Assembly: GCF_900143065.1 (NCBI RefSeq)
Contig: NZ_FRCX01000015.1
Coordinates: 97,939-161,938, forward strand
Source: Duganella sacchari
GTDB taxonomy: Bacteria; Pseudomonadota; Gammaproteobacteria; Burkholderiales; Burkholderiaceae_D
Length of the DNA: 64,000 nucleotides
Direction of reading: 5' to 3'
Shown here: positions 53,595-62,592 of the stretch, piece after piece
Layout: every line of letters starts with the position of its first letter
Numbering within the stretch: the first letter of the stretch is position 1
Position numbers and translations under genes: made by a program
Notes under the pieces: model-generated
Database searches by the model: none
Told to the model about the DNA's origin: nothing
Seen by the model: the letters and a program-made list of their open reading frames with translations, nothing else

Positions 53595-55670
53595 ATGCTT
53601 CTCCTCCGAAAAATCTCCGCAGAGCGGGCCTGTCTTTGGCTCACAGATGAAGACGGCGCCGCCACAATGTTCGAGCTGGATGAATTTTCCTGGCTTAACG
53701 CAAACGACGTGATCGCATTTTTGCAGCCTGCTATCGACTTCTACAACGGGCGACGTGTTAGCACGCAGAAAAACTATATGTCAAAGCTACGGCTGTTCGG
53801 CAAGGAAATGCGCCGCCTTGGCGTTAATGCGTTGCCTGAAGGCGAGGAGGCTTGGCAGACGTTCATTTTCGATGCTTTTACCATCTGGATGACGAGAGCC
53901 TGTAAGGCGACGATAAGCTCCAACGCTGGCGTTTGGGACTCTATCATTCGACCATTCTTACAGTTACTCAGAGATGTGGCGGATTTGATACCGCTAGGAG
54001 TAATAGTACCTGATGCGTCGCAAGCCGTCACAGATGACATTTCTTCCGAAGATTCATTAATTGGCAACGTCAATCCGGAGGAAGTATCTCGAACAGATCA
54101 ACTTGTCGTAACTATCGACCTTGAACGCAGCGACGCGGAGTACTTAGACGAGCTTCGCGATGAACTCGTGCACCGGTCAAGCATTCTTGAGCAATGCTGT
54201 CTTGCGTGGTGGGAACAAGTCGAGCAGCACTATAGGTATGGGGCGGACCTGATTGCGGGGACAAATTGGCAGGGACTACTTGAGCGTTTAATGAGCGGCA
54301 AATATCTAGATCCGCAATTTGGACGACGCGGTGGCGCCCGCTTTCACTTTGCTAACGGGCGAAGTAAAGAGTCCCTTGGCAACCTGCTTTCTATATTAGC
54401 CAAGCTTCATGGAAGAAATACCAATAAAGCTTTGATTGAGAAGACTGCCTCTCTACCATGTTATAGCTGTATTCGGATTCCGAATTCTGCACCTGAAACA
54501 GTTTCGCCGCTCGTCACCTTAAGGCAACGCTTGAATTGGATGCTTGGAAACCTATGTGCGACGGATTATTCCTGTGCCATGGTACTGCTAACAATGAATC
54601 ATCCAAAATTTACAACAAGTAGTCTACTAAAGGCAAAGTTGAAAGACAAGAATGGGCATCCTTATGTTGAGGTCGATGATTTTGGAACTTCATTTCGGAT
54701 CGACAAACATCGAGCTAACACCATCAAGAGCGAAACTTTGTCAGTCCATTGCGAGTCGATCCTAAATTTGATAATTGAGATGACATCCCACCGGCGGGAC
54801 GAGCTTAGCCGCATCCAATCCCCATTCGCCAACAGCCTTTTTTTAATCGGAAATCGATCCCAAATTATGCCGCTAGACCCCACACATGCAACAAGTTTTT
54901 TGTCTGGCTGGCCGTGGATGAATAGCAGGGCGGAGAGAAGATGGCTCGGTAGCTATTTTCCGCAATTGGAGAAAGCAGGGATTTCTCAGGGTACGTTAAC
55001 GTTAAGAAGGGTCAGGGCAACGCAAGGCGTTTTGGCCTGGTTTTCTTCTGGCTCAGCGGAATCGATGGCCCGAACGTTGGGAAACACAGCTGCCGTAAGC
55101 GTGGAAAATTACTTACCTAGAGCTCTGCTTAACGCTTGGAACACGCGTCAGTTGCGCAGGTTTCAAAATATTTGGCTGTCCGTGGCTGCCGCCAATGAAA
55201 GCTATCAGGTGACCGCGACCGACTTCAGCGATCTCTCGGCTCTTAACTCGTTTCTATTGAGAGCCATAGAGATATTACCAAACGGCTCTTCACCGTTAGC
55301 CAATGAATTGCATGAACGGTTGCAACGATCAATTTCGGGTCAGAGTTCGACTCAACTGCCTGAGGGAGCACTATCAATTCCGGCTTCAAAAAATTGCCTT
55401 TTAGCGCTGTACCTTTATAAAGAAGCAGCCGCCCTCGCCGGCATTTCCCCTTCTGCCCTGCGAACCATCGACATATCAACTGGAATATGCCCTAACGACA
55501 TCATTACGCTTTCTGATTTGGTCAGAAGTCGGGCTATTGAAGATCGCAATCCGAAAGTACGCCAAGCTCATGAAAATGCGGTCAAAGAACTTCCTGAAAT
55601 CATGGCGCGCACGAATTGGCAGCACTTATTTGCCAGATGGGGAAACAATTATGAGCAACTCCCAGAATGA
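53595..55670 (+). CDS. Large tyrosine recombinase 1 (site-specific integrase)
   Basis: 691 residues from ATG 53595 (preceded by TTGGGGCGG); a TTG start at 53580 is possible. The N-terminal half is a large unrecognised region. The C-terminal catalytic part shows LTLRRVRATQG near residue 470 in place of HxLR, then ARTLGNTAAVSVENYLP with the nucleophile Tyr near 505 (Asn replaces the usual His). About 185 residues follow the Tyr, unusually long. First gene of the module; its end overlaps the next gene by 20 bases. Confidence 0.78.
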   Translation: MLLLRKISAERACLWLTDEDGAATMFELDEFSWLNANDVIAFLQPAIDFYNGRRVSTQKNYMSKLRLFGKEMRRLGVNALPEGEEAWQTFIFDAFTIWMTRACKATISSNAGVWDSIIRPFLQLLRDVADLIPLGVIVPDASQAVTDDISSEDSLIGNVNPEEVSRTDQLVVTIDLERSDAEYLDELRDELVHRSSILEQCCLAWWEQVEQHYRYGADLIAGTNWQGLLERLMSGKYLDPQFGRRGGARFHFANGRSKESLGNLLSILAKLHGRNTNKALIEKTASLPCYSCIRIPNSAPETVSPLVTLRQRLNWMLGNLCATDYSCAMVLLTMNHPKFTTSSLLKAKLKDKNGHPYVEVDDFGTSFRIDKHRANTIKSETLSVHCESILNLIIEMTSHRRDELSRIQSPFANSLFLIGNRSQIMPLDPTHATSFLSGWPWMNSRAERRWLGSYFPQLEKAGISQGTLTLRRVRATQGVLAWFSSGSAESMARTLGNTAAVSVENYLPRALLNAWNTRQLRRFQNIWLSVAAANESYQVTATDFSDLSALNSFLLRAIEILPNGSSPLANELHERLQRSISGQSSTQLPEGALSIPASKNCLLALYLYKEAAALAGISPSALRTIDISTGICPNDIITLSDLVRSRAIEDRNPKVRQAHENAVKELPEIMARTNWQHLFARWGNNYEQLPE

Positions 55671-57861
55671 ACCAATGCCGCGCTCGCATACCGTCGCTCG
55701 ACTCATTGAACACGCTAGAGCACAGGCTCGGCCTTACGCGGGCTCCTTCGACGCATCATGGAATTTAACTAGCTTTGATTCGGAAGTGTGGATCCTACAG
55801 ACTCCCGCAACCAGGCGGTGTCAGGATGGTTCTTGGGCGGGAGTTATCTTCGTCCGGTGGAAAGTACTTTTGCCTGACGGAAGCCATCTAACTGACATAA
55901 CAAATACCGTAATGCTGACGACGATGAAAAAGGTCCTCGTTTTGGCTACAACAGAACCAGACGGCATTAAAATGAGTGGGCCGTTACTGACATTTTTTTT
56001 AGATCTTACTGTAATCGTGAAATGGATGTATATCCACAAAACGAAATATCATCCAGAAAAATTTGGTTTCGCATTACTGGATAGGCAGGCATTAGAAAGC
56101 TTTATGACAATTTTCATAAAGGAAGGAAATCTCGGAGTACTAAATTATCATGGCATACTAATCAAATATCTGTATGACACGATTCCTGAAATATCATTCA
56201 GCCCCACATTAATGGAAGATCCATATCACCTACCAGCCGAAGATGTTAGACATATTATAAAATGGTTTGAAATAAATGAGTTTTATATAAAAAGAGGAAT
56301 CAGAAAATATGATAATTCTCTCACGCTATCTCGCAAAAAGATCGCAAAACTCATTGGCACCGAAGCCAAAGTATTAACATCCGAAAAGATCACGGCATTT
56401 TTTCGTCAATTTGAACCCGATTTGGTTTCACAGCATTCACTCCTATTATTACCGGTTGCGTCTTCCTCCACTGAATATATTTCACATAACGTTCGTACAA
56501 TTTCCGAAGTCATTAACGCCCCCATAACTTATACTGCAAACTCAGCGACCTTGAGTGCATGGGAACGAATTTTTACTCTTCATCGCCACATCCCTGATTA
56601 TCTGCCCACGTCGGACCACGTTAAGTTCTCTGCGACTAGAAAAATGATGATCGAATCTTCGACTCCGAATAGCAAAACGCCTTGGATTCCGCTACCAATC
56701 GCTCTAAAATATACAAACGAATCATTAAGGATGGTATTAAATTTCGGACCGGCATTAAAAGATTTCTACATTAAAGCGGTCTGCTTTTTCTTCAAGAATG
56801 GACTATTCAACGTCGATGAAGAAAGTACATTCGAAATGGCAAGAAAGAGAAATGAGAGAAACAAGTGGGTGCAGGATAATATTCCGCAAGATTTGCAGAC
56901 ACTTAACATCAATGGATGGACCACAAACTTCCATCCAAACACAGAAAGCTCCTGGAATTCCTTTAGGCAAACGCCGAGCTTATCTGATCTTATCACGACA
57001 TTAATTGGTGCAACTTTGGTTTTAACGACAACTCTAAAGCCTATGCGCATGGGTGAAGTTTGTTTATTAAAAAAAGATTGCATACTCTACAAATCTAACG
57101 ACGGCTATTATTTAAAGCACGTGCAAGAAAAGAGAAATACACGGGATGTTTTTACGGAAATTATCCGCCCAGTACCTCGCGTTGTCGCGGATGCGTTGAG
57201 TTTGCTTGTAGATATTAGTGACGCGTTGAAATTAGTAACTTCTGAGGCCGATCCATATTCATGTGAGATGCTAATGTATTTTTGTGGCGTAAACAAAAAC
57301 GCCACGATTCAACCGTCCGTCATGTCTAAAAAATACCTAATTTCTTGTATCGACCGATTTTGCGATTGGGTAAATACAGATCCCGACGAGTATGGCAGAA
57401 GATGGTATTACCGTGTTCACGAGGGCAGGAAGTCTTTTTTGATTACGTTCTTTTGGTGTTTCAAGTATGCCAGCCTTGGTGCAGCAAGCTGGATGGCTGG
57501 ACACGGAAGTTGGAAGGAGACACTTACCTACATAACGTCTAGCTTTCCCGGAGACGAACTACCTGAATTCGAGGCGCAGTATGCTGCAGAACAGCTATGG
57601 CAATTAGAAAAATATGGCAATAGTGAAGCCTCAAACACCCGACAACTTTACCTGTCAATTTGTGACCATTTTAACGTTACTCAAGTTAATCTAATACCAG
57701 AAAATGATTTGAGATATTGGTTAAAAAAAGCGTTTGAGGAAAAAATTTATTCCATCACTCCTATAATTATCCAAAATTCCGAAGCTGCAAATTCCGTAGA
57801 AGTTGCATTTAAAATTAAAAAGGGAAAGCCAAATGCCTCGCGTAAAGGCAGTACAAGATAG
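55651..57861 (+). CDS. Large tyrosine recombinase 2
   Basis: 736 residues from ATG 55651, which has GGGGA upstream and begins MSNSQNEPMPRSHTVARL. The first about 430 residues are not recognised. The recombinase core shows Arg in KPMRMGEVCLL near residue 464, YRVHEGRKSF near 590 (His and Arg/Lys), and MAGHGSWKETLTYI near 617 with the Tyr near 626. It has a Lys-rich C-terminal tail. A/T-rich codon use. It overlaps both neighbours, so translation is coupled. The layout recalls the largest protein of Gamma-Mobile-Trio elements, but this was not tested. Confidence 0.75.
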   Translation: MSNSQNEPMPRSHTVARLIEHARAQARPYAGSFDASWNLTSFDSEVWILQTPATRRCQDGSWAGVIFVRWKVLLPDGSHLTDITNTVMLTTMKKVLVLATTEPDGIKMSGPLLTFFLDLTVIVKWMYIHKTKYHPEKFGFALLDRQALESFMTIFIKEGNLGVLNYHGILIKYLYDTIPEISFSPTLMEDPYHLPAEDVRHIIKWFEINEFYIKRGIRKYDNSLTLSRKKIAKLIGTEAKVLTSEKITAFFRQFEPDLVSQHSLLLLPVASSSTEYISHNVRTISEVINAPITYTANSATLSAWERIFTLHRHIPDYLPTSDHVKFSATRKMMIESSTPNSKTPWIPLPIALKYTNESLRMVLNFGPALKDFYIKAVCFFFKNGLFNVDEESTFEMARKRNERNKWVQDNIPQDLQTLNINGWTTNFHPNTESSWNSFRQTPSLSDLITTLIGATLVLTTTLKPMRMGEVCLLKKDCILYKSNDGYYLKHVQEKRNTRDVFTEIIRPVPRVVADALSLLVDISDALKLVTSEADPYSCEMLMYFCGVNKNATIQPSVMSKKYLISCIDRFCDWVNTDPDEYGRRWYYRVHEGRKSFLITFFWCFKYASLGAASWMAGHGSWKETLTYITSSFPGDELPEFEAQYAAEQLWQLEKYGNSEASNTRQLYLSICDHFNVTQVNLIPENDLRYWLKKAFEEKIYSITPIIIQNSEAANSVEVAFKIKKGKPNASRKGSTR

Positions 57862-58357
57862 TCGAATGAGGGAGCACGATATTGGATTCCAAATGCGCCT
57901 GGCAGCACTCACGGCTATTTTGGCCGGGAAAGTCACCAGCGATAGAATTGCTGCCGCGTGCGTAAGTCAATCAGCACTTGCGAAGCTAAATCTACCGGAA
58001 AAAAATATTAACCCCATGAGCCTTAACACGTTAAAATCCGCTGCTCAGAGAAGCTCTCAATCGGGGTGGGAAAATTTGGACGATCTGAGAAAGAAGGTGC
58101 TGCTAAAAAATAGCGAAAGAAAAAATAGTATTAGTAAAGCCAACCGTGCGTCCGTAGTAAAACACTCACTGCAAAACGAAATTGATGAATCTTTTCGTGT
58201 TCGATCTTTCCTCTACAGGGCTTACTCTGACCTTTTAGCATTAGCTGAAGCACATTCGCGTACAGATAGTTCATTTCAGGAAAAATTGCTTCAGCACAAA
58301 GAATTGTTTTTAATCGAAATTGGTTTTCACATAGTTCGTTCAGACAATGAAAAATAA
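57833..58357 (+). CDS. Small helical protein of the recombinase module
   Basis: 174 residues from ATG 57833 (AGGGAAAG upstream). It has a basic N-terminal half (LKSAAQRSSQSGWENLDDLR, KKVLLKNSERKNSISKANR) and an acidic helical C-terminal half. No catalytic motif. It may be an accessory DNA-binding or directionality protein, like TnpC of Tn554 or GmtX of Gamma-Mobile-Trio islands; this is by position and size only. It overlaps recombinase 2 by 29 bases and recombinase 3 by 11. Confidence 0.65.
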   Translation: MPRVKAVQDSRMREHDIGFQMRLAALTAILAGKVTSDRIAAACVSQSALAKLNLPEKNINPMSLNTLKSAAQRSSQSGWENLDDLRKKVLLKNSERKNSISKANRASVVKHSLQNEIDESFRVRSFLYRAYSDLLALAEAHSRTDSSFQEKLLQHKELFLIEIGFHIVRSDNEK

Positions 58358-59792
58358 CCACCAACTCTTTAGGGTTATAAATGACGTAGAATTACCAAGT
58401 CATCTCAACCCACATACCAAAACAATAACCAAAGATATAAAAACTTTACTGGCATTTCTATGGCCAGACGGGTCTCCCTGCGTGCCAATTGAACTTTTCC
58501 TACTTGAAAAGAGCTATGAGGTAACGGTTCGATCTTACGATGGAGGTTCTCTGAAAGTTTGGGCATCTCATCTTAGTCACTTGGCGAGATATTGCTTTAA
58601 CAATTCAATTCAATTCCAAGATTTAGATGATAATTCATTTAAAAACTTTGCAATATATCACTTGGGAAACCAGGAAATATCGAAGTTCGGCTTTCCCAGC
58701 AGGTCCAATAATACAAATCGCGCTGTAATTAGGTCTTGTATTTCATTTCTTCAATGGTTGCAAACAACGTTATTCATTGATCGGGTTATTGTTGGATCGC
58801 GAGAATTGTCGCCGCAGATAAGACTAATTAAAAAAGAAAAGCGGGGGCGCGGATTAGAAAAAAAGACCATACTTGAATATCCCTATGCTCCGTCGCCAGA
58901 TACACCGGAGCCCAAAGGTCCTATGCCAGGTACAATAAGGAACAAACTGTGGGACATCGCTTTGGAGAGTCGTAATCATACGTTCCGGGAATGCTACCTT
59001 CAAGCGCGTCGAGAACAAATCCTTTCTCTTCTCGAGGCAACCGGGTGTCGTCCAGGCGAACTTGCAATGATGGCAATTGATGAAAACCCGCAACCGGTAA
59101 AGATGGGTGCCGTTTTCTTACGTACTGAAAAGCGCCGCAGAAAAATCGACCCTTTGCGTAGAATTCCTGTTTCGCTGGAAGTTTGCATTACACTAGAGCG
59201 ATACTTAATGGTTGAAAGAGCTGATCTAATTGCAGAGCTCAAATTTGACGGACATACTCCGAATGATCGCTACGTGTTCTTGACCGCAGACAAGGGATTG
59301 CCCATATCGCCTTCCGCCATGAACAAGGACTTTACACGAATGGTAAAACGGGCGGGCATCACTCAGCGCGCGTGCATGAGCATGTTTCGCCATCGTTTTA
59401 TTACTATCCAAGTCGCTTTGCATCTACAAGACTATCTAGCTAGCCATAACGTTACGACGACAAATCAAATCCTCATCTTAGATAAAATTAGCATCCTGAC
59501 CCGAGTGGCCGCAATCACAGGCCACAGTAACCCTGAGAGTCTCCTTCCCTATATCGATCTGGCGTGGGAGTATCTAGGAGCATTCAGACCCATAGATGGT
59601 GCCAGAGAACTTGTCAGTCTGCTGAACGAAAGCGCCGGTTACATTCGAACATTAGGCAAGGCCGCCGGCAAAACGGCCCACATGACGAAGACAGCAATCG
59701 TCGAATCGACGGTCAATGAACTCCGCGCACTTGAACGGCGCATTCGGAAATTGATCGATCCCCCTAAGTGTGGTCCGGATACGTCAACTTGA
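58347..59792 (+). CDS. Tyrosine recombinase 3
   Basis: 481 residues, the most canonical of the three. Residues about 20-190 resemble a SAM-like core-binding domain. The catalytic domain has Arg in EATGCRPGELAMM near 235, SMFRHRFITIQ near 347 (the HxLRH box with its first His lost), AAITGHSNPESLLPYI near 390, and nucleophile Tyr near 402. A C-terminal helical tail of about 75 residues follows. Last of the four overlapping module genes. Confidence 0.85.
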   Translation: MKNNHQLFRVINDVELPSHLNPHTKTITKDIKTLLAFLWPDGSPCVPIELFLLEKSYEVTVRSYDGGSLKVWASHLSHLARYCFNNSIQFQDLDDNSFKNFAIYHLGNQEISKFGFPSRSNNTNRAVIRSCISFLQWLQTTLFIDRVIVGSRELSPQIRLIKKEKRGRGLEKKTILEYPYAPSPDTPEPKGPMPGTIRNKLWDIALESRNHTFRECYLQARREQILSLLEATGCRPGELAMMAIDENPQPVKMGAVFLRTEKRRRKIDPLRRIPVSLEVCITLERYLMVERADLIAELKFDGHTPNDRYVFLTADKGLPISPSAMNKDFTRMVKRAGITQRACMSMFRHRFITIQVALHLQDYLASHNVTTTNQILILDKISILTRVAAITGHSNPESLLPYIDLAWEYLGAFRPIDGARELVSLLNESAGYIRTLGKAAGKTAHMTKTAIVESTVNELRALERRIRKLIDPPKCGPDTST

Positions 59793-60118
59793 GCGCCTTT
59801 TACGGAAAGGTGAGAGATGGCCCGCCAAGAACGAATCTCGGAACATGGCAAATGAGCATCAGCCTGTTTATGCTAGCCTTCGGAGCTCAAAAGGCGGCAA
59901 GTGAGTATTCTTCCCATAGCGGGAGCCACTCATGATATTTTTGAATTTACTTAACACAACCGCTATCAACTGGCGAAGCACTGGCTATTTGACTAAGTGT
60001 CGCCACACACATGTCTTTATCTTGCCGTCGCCGGACGTCACTCGCCAATGGGGGCATTACTGGCACACCTTTCAATGTCGAGCTGCTCACCACTGTAGTA
60101 TCTACAACGTATAATTTA
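59793..60118. other. Gap between recombinase module and defence operon
   Basis: 326 bases without a convincing gene. Short frames are present on both strands but lack a ribosome binding site or family resemblance. No clear terminator for the recombinase genes is visible. This is the boundary where plus-strand recombinase genes converge on the minus-strand cargo operon. Confidence 0.5.
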
Positions 60119-61096
60119 TCAGGAAAAGCGTGAGATGAATTCGCTAACATCCAATACCCTAACTTTCATTCCTAGTACTTTGATGATAAATCGAGATTTT
60201 GCCAAAGAATCGATGTCTGCAGTCACGAAAAATTTTGCATCAGATGCTGAATATAAATGCTTCATGTCACGCAACTGATTCGAAGGACGGTTCTTGTTAG
60301 TAACCTTTTCAGCGAACAGAGGTTGAAAATCTAGCAATTCATAAGCAAGTTCAAGCTTAGCTCCAAAAGTGAGATTTTTAAAATTTCGCCCGGAAAATTT
60401 CGCAAATGCAGAGACTGCTTCTATAAATATTGCTTGAACATCGTCAATTTTTTCCGCTGACAAATATTTTAAAAATGGCAAAATTTCTGTATGTAGCGCT
60501 GGAAAATCTTTGATTATGGAGGTCGGCCTTTTCTCGATATTCATAACAATTTTCTGCGCTTGACGGCGAAATATTTTATAAAATCCGGGGTCGTTTTTAT
60601 TTTCCCAAAGCATCACAAGAATGCGTTGCATCACGGATGAATCAAATTTCCCATCGTTGTCTTTGAGTGCAGCAAAAAAGATATCATCCTTTTCCAATAG
60701 CGAGAGTTCGATTGGAACTCCTCCCTTGCTGTCGGCGCGAAAGCTCATTGTCGCCCCATTTTCGTTGCTTACTGCTTGGACAATAAACGAAAAGTCAACT
60801 TCAATATTGCGAACCTGAATTTCCAGAAATTCTCTCCCCGTACTTTCATCGCGAGCAAATACGACAGCTTTGGATCCCGTCAATTTCTTAAGGAACTCGA
60901 CGTCTCTCTCCGAGTAATGTTTTTTTTCTTCTGAGTGTCCAGAAGCCAAGTCCCGCAGATGGGCTTCGGAGTACGGAATATCATATCGCCTAGCTAAACG
61001 GGTAGCTATTGGTAATATGGCATCATCGTATTTCCCTATGCGCGGCTGCAGAGCGTATTTAATGACGTTCCAGTCAAAATAAATATATTCCCTCAT
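60119..61096 (-). CDS. PIN-like nuclease, partner of the Shedu-type gene
   Basis: 325 residues. The N terminus YIYFDWNVIKYAL carries Asp8, and PYSEAHLRDL carries Glu44 and Asp49. The C terminus DMKHLYSASDAKFFVTADID carries Asp277, Asp286 and Asp294. This spread of acidic residues, ending in a beta strand and FVTAD, fits a PIN-like ribonuclease fold with a long helical insertion (about 60-270). No known family name is claimed. It starts 12 bases after the SduA-like stop, so the two form an operon. A/T-rich like the rest of the island. Confidence 0.65.
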   Translation of the reverse strand: MREYIYFDWNVIKYALQPRIGKYDDAILPIATRLARRYDIPYSEAHLRDLASGHSEEKKHYSERDVEFLKKLTGSKAVVFARDESTGREFLEIQVRNIEVDFSFIVQAVSNENGATMSFRADSKGGVPIELSLLEKDDIFFAALKDNDGKFDSSVMQRILVMLWENKNDPGFYKIFRRQAQKIVMNIEKRPTSIIKDFPALHTEILPFLKYLSAEKIDDVQAIFIEAVSAFAKFSGRNFKNLTFGAKLELAYELLDFQPLFAEKVTNKNRPSNQLRDMKHLYSASDAKFFVTADIDSLAKSRFIIKVLGMKVRVLDVSEFISRFS

Positions 61097-61108
61097 ACTA
61101 GTCAGAAC

Positions 61109-61963
61109 CTAAACATCGTCATAGATTGATGGTAAATCTTTACCCCAGTTCGCTGTGAGTAGTTTCCCCTCTTCCCACGCCTCAATATCATATCCAAGTC
61201 CAATTAATAATTCTCGCGCGTCTTTTGCCATTATAAATTTTCCATAATTGAGGTACGCCAATTCACTTTTTGGTTCAGTGTTCAAGTAGGCGTAAGAGAA
61301 TGTTGGGCCAGGATGCGATACTTTAACGATATTTCGTCGAGTAGTAATGCCGCTGTTTTTTGCGCTAACCAAGTTATCAAATGTCATTAGCTCAATCCCT
61401 TCTCGTTGCAGGTCGGCATACATTTTCTTTCTGGCACCGGTGTTATTTTCACTACTACGTCCGTAGATCAGAGCATATTTTACGTCCCAGCTATTCAACG
61501 CCATGCCAGATAACCCCATCATAGCTCTAAAGTCAGATATTAGTTTAGAGTAATTCTCTGGTTCCCGCAGATCAGCTCGCCATCGCTGTACTTGTTCGAA
61601 AGCCTTAACAAAAGCGTCCGATTTTTCGGGCTTAATTGGTGTTCCTACCCACATTTTCTTGGCAGGGTCTTCGATCTCAACCAGTACGATTGTATTACTC
61701 GCAGACGTAGTCACCAGGTAAGCAAAATCAGTAACATTACCACTAGGGAGAGGATACTTTGTCAGAACCCAGTTGAACCAGATCCCATGATGTTTCACAA
61801 AGGGAAGGTGTAGATACTCCGAATGACGGCATAACGATTTATGAAACGCTTCTTCTCCAGTTGCGGATTTTAGTGCAGTGGATAAATCGGGAATACTTGT
61901 GGCGGTCTGCTTTCCATGTCGCAGCATCTCCAGTTCAGTATCAATTAAAAATCCTTTAGTCAT
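61109..61963 (-). CDS. Shedu-type anti-phage nuclease (SduA/DUF4263-like)
   Basis: 284 residues. The core matches DUF4263: TDFAYLV with Asp79, IVLVEIEDPAKKMW with Glu96 and a further Glu98, and FEQVQRWRADL with Gln124 and Trp128. This is the PD-(D/E)xK nuclease arrangement of Shedu anti-phage proteins, except that the usual Lys is Glu in this VEIEDP subtype. An N-terminal helical segment EEAFHKSLCRHSEYL precedes it. The region after residue 170 is a less conserved beta-rich tail. First gene of the two-gene operon. Confidence 0.78.
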   Translation of the reverse strand: MTKGFLIDTELEMLRHGKQTATSIPDLSTALKSATGEEAFHKSLCRHSEYLHLPFVKHHGIWFNWVLTKYPLPSGNVTDFAYLVTTSASNTIVLVEIEDPAKKMWVGTPIKPEKSDAFVKAFEQVQRWRADLREPENYSKLISDFRAMMGLSGMALNSWDVKYALIYGRSSENNTGARKKMYADLQREGIELMTFDNLVSAKNSGITTRRNIVKVSHPGPTFSYAYLNTEPKSELAYLNYGKFIMAKDARELLIGLGYDIEAWEEGKLLTANWGKDLPSIYDDV

Positions 61964-62392
61964 ACCATCACCTTACCTTTGCCATTCGAATAGAGTGGCA
62001 TTAAGCATATCACCTTACTATGGCGCAACGGCGCCTAGCTACCGAGCAACTCTGTTACATATGTCAATTTGGCCAAGGTCTATCTTGACCATGGAGAATA
62101 ACATCTTGCTCATCTGAAAAATACGCGAAATCTCACACTCCTGAGTGGCAGCAATGTATGAGAAGTGGCGGCGACTTATGAGAATTGGTGGCCGCAGTGA
62201 TGAGAATCCTCAAGCAAGCTGCTCGAATACCATTCACAGCTCATTTTTAGGTCAAAGGAATCAACTTGGACAGTTCACTAATAATTTTCCTCATCCACAT
62301 GCGGCGAGACTCGTCAATTACCATTCTGAATTCCCTGACAGGGATACTTTCATGAGTCGGCAACGCTGGCGAGCGCTCGCGCTCACGCGCGC
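61964..62392. other. Non-coding region upstream of the Shedu-type gene
   Basis: 429 bases with no convincing gene. It should hold the promoter of the minus-strand Shedu/PIN operon, but I see no clear boxes. The short repeats at 62157 lie inside it. Composition changes from A/T-rich to G/C-rich toward the transposase scrap at its right end. Confidence 0.5.
62157..62206. repeat. Imperfect repeats TATGAGAA-TGG-GGC (insertion-sequence end-like)
   Basis: TATGAGAAGTGGCGGC (62157-62172) is followed by TATGAGAATTGGTGGCCGC (62177-62195) and GATGAGAAT shortly after. Spaced repeats like this occur at the ends of some insertion sequences. The neighbourhood has transposase debris, so a decayed element end is likely; the family is not identified. 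Confidence 0.4.
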
Positions 62393-62560
62393 TCAATAAA
62401 GCGGATCGGATGACAGCAGCCCACGGTCGGCAACAGCAAGGACGCGTTTGACGGGAAAGCGGGCGATGATTTTTTCGATGGTTGGCTTGAGCGTCCTCTC
62501 GACGGTATTGTCATCAAATACTTCGTGATAAAGCGGCCGACCTTCGGCCGTGCTCGAGCG
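62393..62560 (-). pseudogene. IS1634-family transposase remnant
   Basis: The minus strand reads AEGRPLYHEVFDDNTVERT and then KPTIEKIIARFPVKRVLAVA DRGLLSSDPLY before a stop at 62393. The EVFDDNT, KRVLAVADRG and LLSSD pattern is that of the DDE catalytic region of IS1634/IS4-like transposases, including the second Asp. No start or remainder is present, so it is a scrap left by insertion and decay. The 5' limit is approximate. Confidence 0.75.
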
Positions 62561-62592
62561 TGCCTGTCGCGGCCTTATCGTTAAACACTTTG

